DNA from: Sordaria brevicollis
Lineage: Eukaryota > Ascomycota > Sordariomycetes > Sordariales > Sordariaceae
DNA: 64,000 nucleotides
Assembly: GCA_033439795.1 (NCBI GenBank)
Contig: JAUTDP010000015.1
Location: 1 to 64,000, forward strand
Reading direction: 5' to 3'
Position 1 is the stretch's first letter, and each line of letters begins with the position of its first letter. This document shows positions 38,584 through 51,147 of the stretch, in pieces. A program made the position numbers and the translations under genes. Below the pieces are notes generated by a model. It did not search any database. It worked only from the letters and a program-made list of their open reading frames with translations, and was not told the origin of the DNA.

Positions 38584-39450
38584 GATTTTATTATTAAATT
38601 CCTTAAAGTTTCCGTAGAAAATATAATTTAATAAATACCTAATTATACTACTTTCGACTCGTTTATATTAATTATTAATAAAATTTCAAAGTATACCCTC
38701 TTTATCCTAGGATATATTATATATACTGCCGAAAAATAGGGTATTATTACTATCCGAATAATATTACTAATAAATTAAGGATTTCCTATCGGAATTATTT
38801 TAAACCGCGACCGTAAATTTATATTTAATTATTAGAAGGGAATGTAGAAAGTAATAAGTATTAAATTATTTATAATTACTATTTATTATATATTAAGCAA
38901 CGGCGCCGCTAAGAGAAAAAATTAAATAATCGAAATTGCTATTCGTTTTTATATATTTATATATAACCTAGGATATAATTAATTAATTATAATCCCTTCT
39001 TTATAATAGAATTTTAATAGCGTATTTATCGAAACCCTAAAAGCTTCCCCTTACGAATACCTCTTTAGCTATAAATTAATCGGACTTATCGATATTTTTA
39101 CTAATAATACTAATTAACCTTATACTCTTTAAAATAATCTAATTACGCGCGATTATATTCGTTAAAATATTTAATTAATTATAAATTTTATTATCGCTAA
39201 CGCTAAAAAACGATATAACGCTTTATACCGCTAAATTTAATTTAATATTAATAACCCTATTTTTTTTAAATTTTATTACGGGTATTATTTACCCGGACGC
39301 CCTTCCCGGAAGGTTTTTTAATAACGTTCCAATCTTTTTAAAATTATCCAAAAAGTCGGCTAATTAGTTTCTAAATTTAAATTGCCTCTGTTTATAAAAA
39401 TTCACCCCGTTATTTCCGTCGCTTATTTAGTTCCAATTCTTAAAGAAGCC
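38584..39450 (+). pseudogene. Element C integrase fossil
   Basis: The plus frame reads IDFII (first catalytic Asp at 38584-38586 kept), then ILNRDRKF (second Asp replaced by Asn at 38803-38805), then SNGAAKRKN (Glu replaced by Lys at 38911-38913). Further on come the C-terminal blocks ASPYEYLFSYKLIG, YLPGRP and LFIKIHPVISVAYL. Two of three DDE residues are gone. Confidence 0.88.
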
Positions 39451-39540
39451 GATCCTTTCGGTCGTACTATTCCCCCTTTAGGACCGATCGAAGATTTTTA
39501 AAGCGATTCCGACGATGCCTTCGGTAAATAATATAAATTC

Positions 39541-39690
39541 GATAAAATCGTTATATATAAATAGATTAACGGCGAATTCTTTTATTATATTAAATAGAAA
39601 GGATATAAATATGAATATAATTAATAGAAAAATATAGAGGATTTATATAATATAAAGGAATTAATAGAAGATTATTAAAAGTATAAACCC
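39541..39690 (+). pseudogene. Element C chromodomain fossil
   Basis: The plus frame reads FFYYIK-stop-KGY, then EYN-stop-stop-KNIEDL, then KELIEDY. This matches the chromodomain signature YLVKWKGY then TWEP-x-x-L then LI-x-x-Y. The stops replace Trp and Gln (TGG to TAG, CAA to TAA). In living chromoviruses this domain targets integration to methylated-H3K9 chromatin. Confidence 0.85.
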
Positions 39691-39858
39691 GACGAATATA
39701 GGGAAACGATTCGTAAGATTTATATTATTAATTCCCGGCGTATACGCTTCGTAAATAAGAAGGATAAGGGGGATTAAAGTCGTCGTTATTCCCCCTATTA
39801 GAAGTAATAATATTATTCCTATTAAGGATAATAGTTTCTTCTTCCGGGCGCTGGGATT

Positions 39859-40157
39859 TAATATAGGATACCTTATTCCCTAGTATTATATATAATATTA
39901 TTTAAACCGACTAAATTAAATAAGGGTATAGGCACCCGGGTACTATACTTATCCGACTAATCCGACGGTAATTGCCTAGTAGCCGCCGCCGCGCCGCGTT
40001 GCGTTAAATCCATTTTGGGATTTCTATAAAGGATTCCCATGGAGGGGTAGCCTTCGGCTCGCCCTCTCCTTCTTACATCATCTTCTTTTCTTACTGCTTT
40101 AATACTACTATTGTTTTTACACGTTCAGTATTTGAAGTACCCCAAGTTACCCTATCA
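39859..40157 (+). repeat. Element C 3' LTR (right)
   Basis: 299 bp. Its left half is mutated (TTATATATAATATTATTTAA) and its right half preserved (TTGTTTTTACACGTTCAG), the mirror image of the left copy. It ends TATCA and is followed by ATACT. Confidence 0.93.
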
Positions 40158-41487
40158 ATACTATTTAACGGGATATTAATATAATTTAAATAAAATATAA
40201 ATAAAACGTTATTTATACTTTTTCTTATTTAGAATAAATTTACTAATAATAGGATCCGTAAATTACGTTTTATTCTTTTTATACTAATAATAATATAGCC
40301 TCTATTAAACCTATATATAAAAAATACTATAACGGGAAATATAATAACGGAAATATAACCGTTCGTCGTAAATACGCCCTTTATTTAATAATTAATAAAT
40401 TAATAATAAAGGAAGATTAAAGAAATTAATATTATATAAATTTTAACGAAAAGTAAATTAATCCCGAAAGTATAAATTATTTTATAATTTACTTTTACCG
40501 TTTAAATATATATTAAAATTCCAATTCGGGCTTTTATTAATATTTTAAAAATATTAAGATTAAAGCCGGATACCCAAACGATATCCTTCTTATATTTAAC
40601 CTAATTAAAGACTTTATTCTATAATTTTTTATTATTAATAATATAAATTAAATTTTATATATATTAATTAAATATAATTAAATTTTTAATAAGTGCGAAA
40701 TAAAGATTTATTAAATAATTTATCGAAAATTTTTTCCTATTCGTTATAATTCGCAATGTAAAAAAAACCTTTAATATTTTATTAAATTATAGAATAAATA
40801 TTTATATTATAATTAATAAGCGCTTATTTAAAATAAATTTTATATCCGATAAACGTATAACGAAGATATTCCTTCTATAATTAATAATTAGGGTTAAAAT
40901 AGCGTAAATAAAAACCGAAAATTATTATAAAATTAATAAAAATTATATACCGGAGGGATTCGAAAATTAAAAATATTTATACGTACTTTTAAATTTTTAC
41001 CAATTTATATTTAAAATAATTAACCTCTAGCGAAAATCTTCTTCAATATTACGTTTATAAATATAAAACCACTTCTACGGAATATTATAATCCTTTTTAA
41101 AAAGTGTAAAAAATTCGAAAAACGTTTTATAATAGAAGAGGAAATAATATTTATTAATATAAATTCGGGCGAAGATATATACTATAAAAATTTTAATAAG
41201 AATTACTTTATAAATTATTTTAAATATATTAATATATATTTACGTTCGTTACCCTATTTTTATAAATAAATATAATTTCCGAAAATAATTTACGGATACG
41301 CTTAAAAAATATATCTACTTCCAAATACTCTATTTACCGGAATTCATTTATTTATTCAAAGAAGAAGTAAATAGCAATTATAATATTACCGTCCTAATAG
41401 AAATACTATATATATTAAGAAATATTATAAATATTAATATATAGATTTAATATTAAAAAAATCTTATTAAAATTTTAATAAAATTAT

Positions 41488-41564
41488 AAAAAGGGTTTAA
41501 AAAGGGTTAGAAAAGGGTTTTGAAAGGGTTTGGAAAGGGTTAGAAAAGGGTTTGGAAAGGGTTA
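41488..41564. repeat. 11-bp minisatellite, seven units of GRAAAGGGTTW
   Basis: Seven consecutive 11-bp units, for example GAAAAGGGTTT and GGAAAGGGTTA. The unit is nearly the same as those at 19163-19246 and 57233-57265. Confidence 0.9.
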
Positions 41565-43640
41565 GGAATTTATATAATCCTTCCTATTCTATTCCCCTTT
41601 TTAATATATTTTAAACGCCGTTTTATTAAAACCAATTAAATAATTAATAAATTTAACCCGTTTAAAATAATAAATTATATAATTATTATTAATAAATATT
41701 TTCGCGAATTTATTAAATAAATAAACGTTTTAAAACCGATAAAAATCTTATATTATAGGGTAAATATATAATTTCGTTAATAAATTTAATTAAAAATAAT
41801 TTATAGAGAAAGAAGAATTAAATTTTATTAATTATAAAGTTTAAATCGTTAATAAATAAAATCCGTTTAAAAAATTCCTTCTAAATAATTTTTAAAATTT
41901 TATCCTTAATAAGAGGGTAATATATATAATAATTATATATAATTAAAATAGCGAAAGGAACCTTTTTATTATTTTTAAACGTAAAGATTTCGAATCGGAC
42001 GGGGTATAAATTAAACTCGACGTCTATAATTTCGGAATCGAAAAGGTATTCTATACCTAAACGAATATATATATTAAAAAGCTTTTAATAAATTCTTAAT
42101 AAAATTATAATAAGAATATAATAATAGCGAATTAAAAAAAAGGGAAAAAAAAATAAATACTTACTATATATTCCGCGCCTCTAAATCTTCTAAAAACTAC
42201 CCGTACAAAAATCCTCAATTTTCGTATTATAATTAAAACTTTTAATAATAAATATTTAATAATCGAAATATTAATAGAGGGCTATTATTATTAAAAGCTA
42301 ATACGGATATTATTTTTAATTTTTATTATATATTTAAAAATATTTATTCAATCCGTTACCAACCTTTTTTTAATTTATATATTTAATAACGTATTATTAA
42401 TACCCGCCTTCTATTCGGCTAATTTAAATAAAAAAAAAGTTAGATTAAATAATTAATACGTAATAAGGAGGATAAATTTATAAATTTTAATAATATTATA
42501 AATTAATAAATATTCGTTTACCCTTTATATTTATATTTTTATACCTCCCTATTTTAAAAATTGCGAATAATATTATAAAATTAATAAATTAATTATTATT
42601 TAAAATCTTTAACCCTTTTAAACTTCTTCGAATTTAATTCAATACGAATATTATATTACAATTATAAAATAAATTTAATAAAATTTTATTTCTAAATTAT
42701 TTATATAATTCGGGGATCCAAACGCGAATAAACTTTAACGTTAATATAATATTTCTGAATTTAATCGAACGTAATTATACTAAAAATAAATACTTTAATA
42801 TCGCTATATTCATTCTCTAAATAACCGGATTCCTAATATTATATAACCTATTATTAAAATTTTAATAAAAACTAATTAATATAAAAATAAAGAAAAAGTA
42901 ATAAATTTAATTATATTAATAACGGATTTTCTTAAAATTAAATCCCTTTATTTAATATACGTACGCAATTCCTCCCCCATTCGGAGAAAGATCCTTTAAA
43001 TAATTAGGAAAATTATAATATTTCTCGATTTATTCGACTATAAATTAATAATATTCGTTTTTAGGACCGGGGTTAAAGAAAATATAAAAATAGAGACAAA
43101 TTTCGTTTAAAAATATAAAATCGATATCTTTATTAAAAGGAAATTTATAAAGAAGTATATTATCGGCGTTAAAAAATTAATCGCCGAATATTTTTAAAGA
43201 ATCTTCGAATTCTTCCTCTTTTTTAATTATTACTTTATTAATTTATTAAATAATATTAAAATTTATATTATTAAAGTCGTTAAACCCGAATAAAATTAAA
43301 CTTTTATAATTATTCTAATTTTCGGCGAAAAGCCCCGGAGGGATAATTTTTAATTATATTAAATAATAAAAATATAATTAACTTTCGAATAAATTTTAAA
43401 TTAAAAGAAGTAAAAGAGTAAAACTATATTTAAATCCTTTATAATAATTAAATAAAAATTTATAAAACTTTAAACGAAAGTAAATTCGAAAATAAAGAAA
43501 AAATACAAAATATAAAAAATATATTAAAATTTTAAAGACTATTTTATATAATTTCGAATACTACTTTATAAAATTTTAAAACTTCTTTTATAATACTTCG
43601 GACCTTCCTATATAATACTTTAATTTAAATTCTATAATAA

Positions 43641-43735
43641 CTATATAAAAACTATATAAAAACTTTATAAAAGCTTTATAAAGGCTTTATAAAAGCTTTA
43701 TAAAGGCTTTATAAAAACTTTATAAAAACTTTATA
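43641..43735. repeat. 11-bp tandem array of CTTTATAAAAG type
   Basis: About 8.6 units of exactly 11 bp: two CTATATAAAAA, then alternating CTTTATAAAAG and CTTTATAAAGG, then CTTTATAAAAA. Units are partly self-complementary (CTTTATAAAG). The array lies about 320 bp inside the heterochromatin edge. Confidence 0.9.
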
Positions 43736-44049
43736 TTATTATAAACCGGAAATTAAAGCCTATAATTATATATATATTTAAGGTACTAAAAATATTTACT
43801 TCTATAGAATATATATAAACTCTTTACGAACATTTTACGGATATTAAAATAATATTTTAGAGGCTCAACCATTTTATAAAATTAAACTAAATATAAAAAT
43901 ACTTATTCTATACCCTTAATTAAATATAAACGTAATATTATCAATATTTTAATAAAATATTATTTAAATCTTATTAAAATCTTAATAAAATATTATTATT
44001 ATTAGAAGCCGAAATATAGTACGAGCTTTCTAATATATAAATTAGACTT

Positions 44050-45694
44050 AGCAATTTATAGATAGACCCTATTATTACATACATTCATAAAAGTAGATTA
44101 GATAGATGTACTTGGTATTATATTTCATTATGTAGCTTAAATGGGGGTTAGGGTTTATTATGAGAAAAAACTTCCGAGGGGGGGTCGCCGGACGCCGGAA
44201 GCCCCCATGGCACAACCTGCGGTGTTTCAATCCATGGTTCGGGGCCCGGCGCAACTCCACGTTCAATGCGGAAGGATGGGCGTTTCAATAAAATGGCTCG
44301 GCCGTAAGAGGTGGGAATTCGAAGCTAGTTAAAGATTCAGACGGGTAATGCGTCGGAGGGTTGGAGAGCGTAGGGAGAAGATTGGCTCCGGGTCCGGCAC
44401 TGTTTGAGGCCTCCGCCGAGTGCTCGTTTTCCGTGGTGTTTCTCATCGTGGGCGCCATGGCAGATCGTAGGGTCTCGTATATTGACGAACCTCAAGGATC
44501 GTACGGTCTTGTTTGGGTTTGCTCTTGAGTTCGCTGTGCTTGGCACTTGGGTCTTTTTCAGTTGAGTTTAGGAGTTGCGGTCCGAAAGCTATTTACTCTG
44601 GTTGGAAGTCCTCAGCGAGTTCGGGCTACCCGTCAGGTCTAGAAGCGACCTTCCTTTTGGCAAACCAAGATTTCCCAATAGTCGATGTGCTGTTTTTAGG
44701 CCAGACGAGTAGTTGATTTGTTACTGTCCCGTTTGTTGTGACTGTGACTTCTTCGTCCTCTTTTATAACCTTGTGAGTCAGACGTGGATGTGGTATGGTA
44801 GATTCACGCTCACGGGATGACACCACTCAGAACATGTTTCCAACACGTTATCAACTTTTTCGGGCATGAAGCGGGTAACGTATCATCTCGCAAAGTTCGT
44901 CAAGCACTGCAGGCATGATGTTACGGACCATGTGAGAGTTGAAGGCGAGCCAGTTGCGTGTGGTTTGCATGTACATGAATGTTCAGTCCAAATGGCAAAG
45001 GCTCAACGCTGGATTGCCAGCTGGCTGTAATTTTCGAGTGCCACGAAATTACTTTCACGGCAGAACATGGCAGAATTCCAGCTGCTGGCCCACTGCCCAG
45101 CTCTCATCATCGTGGGGTCATAAAGGTAGCAGGAAGGTAAGAAGAGAAGTACATAACGTGGAATAGGACATTGCAAAAGGAGGAGGTAGACGATTGATAG
45201 ATGTCATGACAAGTTTTGGTTGATGACGAAGGTGGACGGCGACAATGTTGGTGATGGTTGATGGTGTTGAGATTTGAGAAAAGTATTCAACTCAAACCGA
45301 GTTGTCACAACTCCACACGAGAAACCTGCAACTTGGTTTAATTCTGTGTAGGTGATAAAATATTTGGTAAGGCGCCTCCCGACTTTCTTCCGGCCCCTTT
45401 CCGTGTCTTCTCCGGCTCACGGCCCCGAAATGGGCCCCGGTGTGGGCCCCGGTGTCCGGACAAGATCCACTTCTTCCACCCGAACGGTGCATCTCCACAA
45501 TGGACCTTAACCAAAAAATTATTAGCGCAGATCGTCTTACTCCACCCAAAGACCCCTGCCCAGGAACAAAAAAAAAAGTTTGAGAAAAACTCCAAGGAAA
45601 AAAAAAACTTCACACCACAACCTGGAACAACCTCCACACTACCCCATCAGGGAAAATTCTGATAAGGTAAAGAACAGAGCGAAATATTCAACAA
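44050..45694. other. Transition zone and intergenic DNA between AT-rich block and tRNA gene
   Basis: Base composition becomes ordinary from about 44,050-44,150. The short open frames here overlap on both strands, have no recognisable motif and are best treated as chance. No promoter or RNA gene could be supported. At 45419-45456 a GGGCCCCGGTGT unit occurs twice in tandem. Confidence 0.6.
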
Positions 45695-45766
45695 GGTCCG
45701 CTGGCTCAATGGCAGAGCGTCTGACTACGAATCAGGAGGTTCCAGGTTCGACCCCTGGGTGGATCG
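45695..45766 (+). tRNA. tRNA-Arg (anticodon ACG)
   Basis: A 72-nt gene without intron. The acceptor stem pairs GGTCCGC with GTGGATC (two G-U wobbles), the D stem GCTC with GAGC, the anticodon stem TCTGA with TCAGG around loop CTACGAA, and the T stem CCAGG with CCTGG around TTCGACC. The anticodon is ACG, read as ICG, decoding CGU, CGC and CGA arginine codons. Internal A-box (TGGCTCAATGG) and B-box (GGTTCGACCCC) sequences are present. The discriminator base is G. Confidence 0.97.
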
Positions 45767-45773
45767 AGTTATC

Positions 45774-45782
45774 TTTTCTTTT
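45774..45782 (+). terminator. RNA polymerase III terminator of tRNA-Arg
   Basis: Two TTTT runs separated by one C, starting 8 nt after the tRNA 3' end, fit a Pol III stop signal. Confidence 0.7.
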
Positions 45783-46253
45783 AACTTTTTTCTCCCCTTG
45801 GTCTTTATTTTTGGCCTTTAATAATGATTGCCTCGTGACCCATTCAATACCAGTGTGGTTGGAGTTTCCGGTGTCGATGGCGTCCAAGTCTACCTTTACC
45901 TGAATTTTTTTTATACCTCAATACCATCAGTTGGATTTATCATGTCTTTCCTTCGTGTTGAAGGCACATCGACATCTGGACATGGCAGTCACTTTATATC
46001 TTTTGTGTCTTTGTTTTTTAGTCGCTGTTACGCACTATCACCGTTCACAAGTTCACGTTGTAGGTCCAATGCCCATTATCATTTTCTGCTATAAGCAAGG
46101 ATGCGAAAGAAATGTAAAGACATGGCTTCCAAGTGTAAGATATGTACCATGATAAGAAGAAGAAACTAAGGACAAGAAGCGAAGCAAAAAGCAGAAATAG
46201 CAAAGAAAACCACCACATCTAGATCCCGTCCAATCCAAATCCTTCTTCTGAGA
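45783..46253. other. Intergenic, 3' side of the ABC transporter gene
   Basis: No gene supported. The right part should be the 3' UTR of the minus-strand transporter. The short plus-strand frames have no recognisable domain. Confidence 0.6.
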
Positions 46254-49200
46254 TCAGTCAAACCTATAACCCCACGTACTCCTGTCTCTCTCCCCCGATC
46301 CAGTCTCAGACGAAGAACTGGTATCAGGCGAAGTCCCCTCCAACCTTGACAACGCCTCTTCATTGACCCTTGGACTTGCACCAACACCAGCACCAGCACC
46401 AGTGTCTCGGCCAGGCTTCTCCTCCTCATCACTCAAATCACTAACCCCATCCTCATCCTGCCACCTCCCCTCTTCCCTTTCATGTCCATAACCACGGCCG
46501 TACAGCGCAGAGCTCGAACTCTCGCCCAAACTCTCCCCACCAAACTCCGAACGAATCGTATCAAGCGTCGCATTCCTCTTATGCCCCCTTCCCCTATTTC
46601 TTCCACCTTCACCTCCACCACCACCATCACGGCCAAAACCAGCACCAGAACCACGGAAGGCAGAAGAAGCATGCTCATGACCGCCGCCGTCCCAAGCCCC
46701 CCCACTAACCATCCCCGCAAACCTTCCCCCCCTCCTACTCACCAACTCCTCATACCCCCCCTCCTCCACCACCGTCCCGTTCTCAATCATCACCACCCGA
46801 TCAGCTACACGCATCATCTCTTTAGAATGCGTAATAACCACAATCGCCATACCCTTACCATCTTCTTGTTTCTGCTCATTAACCAACCTCTGAAATACCC
46901 CCCTCACCGCTTCCGCCCCCTCAGCATCTAAACTAGCCGTTGGCTCATCAGCCACCAACACCTTCGGACTCCTCACCAACGCCCTCGCAATACTAACCCG
47001 TTGAGCTTGCCCCCCTGATAACTGAAGCCCGGAACCTTCGCCTACTACTGTGTCGTATCCGTCGGGGAGGGAGGTGATGAAGTCGTGGATTGAAGCGAGC
47101 TGGCAAGCGCGATGGAGGTGGGAGACAGAAGAGGGAAGCCGGAGGGGGGAAGAATCGGGGAGGCCGTAGAGGATGTTTGCTCGCAAGGTGGTGGGGAGGA
47201 GGAGGGGGTGTTGGGGGATGTAACCTATGCAGGAGCGGAGGGAGGGGGTGTGGATTTGGGAGGAGGGGATGGAGTTGTAGGAAAGGGAAGACGTGATGGG
47301 GGAGCCGGAGTTGAAGGCGGCAGGAGATGGGGATGGAGAGTTGGAGGAGGAGTCGAGGGGTGAAGAAGAAGAAAAGGTAGACGATGGAAGAGGAGGGTAA
47401 AGCCCGAGTAAGAGTGAAGCAACCGTACTCTTCCCACTCCCACTCTGTCCCACAACCGCCATACACTCCCCCTCCCTAACCTCCAAATTCAAATTCCTCA
47501 ACACCAACATCTCCGGCGCTGACGGGTACGCAAACCGCAACTCCCTCATCCTAATCGGCAACACCTCCCTCACCCTCTCCCTCCCCTCACTCTCATGACT
47601 CGCCTCACGGCTCAAATTCGCAAAATACAACATCTGCGTCGCCGTCGCCTTCGCCGCCGCAATCTGCGGCACATTCCCCAACATCGTCACGCAACTTCCC
47701 AGACTAAACAAAATCAAATTAATCACCCTCAGCAAATCCGTAACGCTCGCTCTGTCCCCAGCCAAAATCTTGGCGCCGTAGTAAAAAATCATCGCCGTCA
47801 GGTAATAAGCAATACTCTGGTTCAACCCAAAAAACAGCCCCACATACGAAGCCCGTCTTTTCCCCAGTCTATACGCCTCCTCAACCTTGGCGTTGTAGCG
47901 GACAGTGAAGTACTTTTCCAAGGTGAGTGCGCGAACGATCTTAATGTTTCCAAACGTCTCACTCAGCACCGAGCCCGTGGCCACGGCGGCGCCATCGCAG
48001 CGAGATTCCCACCTATCGCTAAACGCCGCGTTGAGCTGTCCTGTCACAACAGCCGCGGGAATACCGGCGAGGGTGACGAGGGTGAGGTCCCATTGGATTG
48101 ACATGGCCCAGATTATGGCTACGCTGATCATTGCGGAGACGATCACCAGGATAGGTAAAAACATGCCGACGAGTTTGCGCATCTCTTCGGCGTTGCGGTC
48201 TAGGCAGGCGACGATTTTGGAGGGGGAGTGGGAGGGTTTGTCGAACCATGATTTGGGCTGGGATAGGATGCGGGAGATGGCCTCGGACCGGAGGGTGGTT
48301 ACCCATTTGGTGGCGACGCGCTCGAGGAGGTAGTAGGCGAAGAAAGTGGAAAGGGAGTCGACGATGGCGATGGCGGCGAGGATGCCGGCGTATTTGGAGC
48401 CGGCGGCGAGACGAGCGGAGGGGGAGGACCAGAAGGAGGAGAGGAGTTGGGCGAAGACGTATGAGAATAAAGGGTTGGCGGCGGCGGCGATGAGGCAGGA
48501 GATGAGGCCGAGAAGGAGGGAGAGGCGGGTGTGGAGGTCGAGGGTTGGGAAGACGGTGAGGAGGATTTTGTAGAGGGAGGGGAGGCGGTCGGCGGCTGCT
48601 GATTGTTTGGGCTTCTTTTTGCTGGAGGATGTGGTGGAGGAGATGGTGGAAACGCTATTGCGTCGTTTCTTGTGGAACGCGGCGCGCTGTTTCTTGTTGG
48701 CGAGTTTGTCGAGGAAGAACATCTCCAGGGAGTCCAAGCTGCTGTTGAGTTGTTCTGTTGCAATAGCCTTTGTTGGATCAGGATGTTGAGCTCGACGGGC
48801 GTTAGTGACGCGGGTGTTCTTGACCGAGAGACCAGTTTGAGTGATGAGTTCGATAGACGAAGTACTGTGCCTGCGGTCGTCATTGTCTCCCCTAGCAAAA
48901 GGAGAAACAGCACGAACAGTGTTGTTCGCATGCGGATGAAGATGATGTACTCCCCTCCCACTCAACCTCCTCGACAACGGCCTTGCCTCTCTCTGCTCCG
49001 AAGCATGACCATACCCAAACGTCAACCTCGGATAAATCATACTCCCCCTATTCGAATGCAAACTCAGCCCCCTCGCAAGTTGCACATACGTCCCCTCCTC
49101 AATCTTCTCCTCATCACTCATCTCCTCGATATCATCCAGATCACTGTCATCCTCCATATCCTCATCTTCCTCAACCTCATCACGAGCCAAAAGACCATCA

Positions 49201-51147
49201 CGATCAGCAGCCCCCACCAAACCCCTAAACAACCCCCCCTCCTCCCTTTTCAACTCCCCTCCCCTCCCCCTCTGCACCACCTGTCCGTCCTCCATCACAT
49301 AAACCATCTCCCCATCCTCAATACACCCCACCTCATGGGTGATAACAATCGTCGTCTTGCCCTTTCTCCAAATCCTGATGGCATCCATAATCAGCCCCCT
49401 AGACACTGGGTCCAAGCCAGAAGTAATCTCATCCAGAATCAACACCTCCGGATCTCTAATCTTAGCTCTCGCCAGCGCAAGCCGTTGTCTCTGTCCTCCA
49501 GACAAGGAATACCCGCCTGGTCCGATCTGCGTGTCTAGACCATCTGGCATTCCACTGACTGTTGTTTGGAGTAAAGCTAGGGAGATGGCTTCTTTTACTT
49601 GCTCGGGTGTTACGCTGTCGGGGTGGGAAGAGCCGAAGGAGACATTCTCAAAAAGGGTGGCGTTGAAGAAAGAGGAGGTTTGTTGGATCAAGGTGATGTT
49701 TTGGCGGAGCCAGGACAGGTCGAGGGAGGTGAGGGGTGTGCCGTCGATGAAGATGGATCCGGAAAGGGGTTCGTAGAAGCGGACTAACAGATTGCCGAGG
49801 GTCGATTTGCCGGAGCCGGAACGGCCGACGATGAAAGTCAGGGAGCCGGAGGGAAAGTGGAAGGAGGAAGGGTGGAGGACGATGGTGGAGGGTGAGGTGG
49901 GGTAGGCGAAGGAGATGTTTTGGAGGGAGATGTCGCCGTGGCAGGTTGCTGGACGGAGGTTGCCGGATGGTTCTTGGGAAGGCTTGGTGGAAGATTGGCC
50001 GGGATCAAGCTGGCGAACGAGTTCTTGGAGGGATTGGCCGGCTGCCATGCCTTTGGCTAGGATGAGCCATTGTGGACCGAGGTTTTGAAGGCTCTGGAAG
50101 GAGATGAGGGCGCAGTAGAAGGTTGTTAGGGCGTTGCCGGGGGTGAGTTCTTCGCGGTTGACGAGGACAACGGCAAAGTAGAACCCTAACACGAAGAGAG
50201 ACATCATCCAGAGCTTGATGTAGCTCATCTGTCCGTTGTTTGATAACACCTGGATGGTGTAGTATTTGGTCGACCGTCGGATAGCAGAGATGAAGTTGAA
50301 AGACTCGTGGTCAGCGGCATTGTAGGCTTTGACGAGGTCAATGGCGGTCGTGGCTGCGGTAGCATGCTTAGCAGCCTCGGCTAGTTCACGCTTTTGGCCG
50401 GCAATGGCAGGGTCGAGGTAGCGAGCAATGAACCAGAGGATGAGTGCGGACGGTACGGCAGTCGACAGCATGACCAACGTCAGCTTCCAAGAGTAGTAGA
50501 GAGCGACGATGATGCAGGATCCAAAGACGAGGAGGTCGCAGACGAGAAAGCCAAAGACTTGGGAGGTGCCCATCTGGAGTTCGCGGGCTTGTCTGGAATG
50601 TGTCAGTACTGCCCTATCACCAGAAAAGATAGAAGACTCACGTCTGAATGGTAGTCATCAAACTAGACATGCCATGCTCCCTCAAGTCAAACCAAGCAGC
50701 ACTCCTGTTCAGCAGACTCTCAAACAACGTCTCCCTGGTAGTCTTCACACGCAGCTCGCCAGCCATGACCCATATGGCAACGTCAATGCTGCAAGACACC
50801 CACATGCCAACCCCCAAAAGGAACATGTACAGACACCATTTGGAAACCTGGTGAAACATATCCGATGCCTCGATAGCTCCTGAACCGTAAGAGGTGCAGA
50901 CCTCAAAGATCTTTCCAAGAAGGACAGCGTAAGCGGTACGGCCGGCGGCAATGACAGCTGAGCCGCAGAGGGCGGTGACCAAGAGCGAGACATGGGCTGG
51001 ACGGGTGAAGGCAAAGAGGTTTTTGAAGGAAGACCTCATGTGCTTGGGCTTCGGGGCCTGTTCAGCGGGAGTGGTGTCCATGTTGACAGTAATGGACTTG
51101 ATCTCGGGAGAAGAGCTCTCGCCCTTTTCGTCTTTGGTGTTGATCAT
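46254..51147 (-). CDS. ste6: Ste6-like full-length ABC transporter (a-factor-type pheromone exporter family)
   Basis: Two exons (51147-50642 and 50592-46254) and a 49-bp intron (50641-50593; GTGAGT donor, TACTGAC branch site, CAG acceptor) give 1,614 residues. The layout is TMD1, NBD1, TMD2, NBD2. NBD1 has Walker A GRSGSGKST (about residues 425-433), signature LSGGQRQ (532-538) and Walker B LILDE. NBD2 has Walker A GQSGSGKST (about 1220), LSGGQAQ (about 1360) and VLVADE. Both catalytic Glu are present. The linker after NBD1 is strongly acidic (EEDEDMEDDSDLDD), and the C-terminal tail is Gly/Ser-rich. Known family members export farnesylated peptide pheromone across the plasma membrane. NBD2 carries an unusual Ser/Pro-rich insert of about 40 residues after Walker A. 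The start is the first Met, with no competing upstream Met in frame. A general multidrug exporter is the alternative reading. Confidence 0.9.

Larger units (their letters stand above)
31372..40157 (+). mobile_element. Element C: RIP-dead chromodomain Ty3/gypsy retrotransposon (chromovirus type)
   Basis: An 8,786-bp element with two 299-bp LTRs and the duplication ATACT at 31367-31371 and 40158-40162. On the plus strand the order is a repeat-bearing gag-like region (33.8-34.1 kb), a former C2H2 finger (35.25 kb), reverse transcriptase (36.9-37.4 kb), integrase (38.58-39.45 kb) and a chromodomain (39.54-39.69 kb). The frame then runs to the right LTR. Reverse transcriptase and integrase have lost catalytic residues, so it cannot move. 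The LTR core keeps a CpG-rich patch (GCCGCCGCCGCGCCGCG). Confidence 0.92.
40163..44050. other. AT-rich RIP-mutated DNA with two 11-bp arrays
   Basis: Right flank of element C, without recognisable domains. It holds the GGGTT-type array (41488-41564) and a CTTTATAAAAG array (43641-43735), listed separately. The TG/CA-poor composition ends at about 44,050. Confidence 0.5.

Noticed and set aside
41488..41564. GGGTTA-containing array as a telomere or interstitial telomere
   Set aside because: The unit is 11 bp (GRAAAGGGTTW), not the 6-bp TTAGGG repeat; the GGGTTAGGGTTT near 44150 is a single chance match.
44075..45640. Short frames on both strands between the AT-rich block and the tRNA
   Set aside because: They overlap each other on opposite strands, are under 100 codons and show no recognisable domain or splice pattern.
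46433..50400. Many long frames antisense or out of frame to the ABC transporter
   Set aside because: All overlap the well-supported transporter frame and are GC-rich shadow frames without domains.
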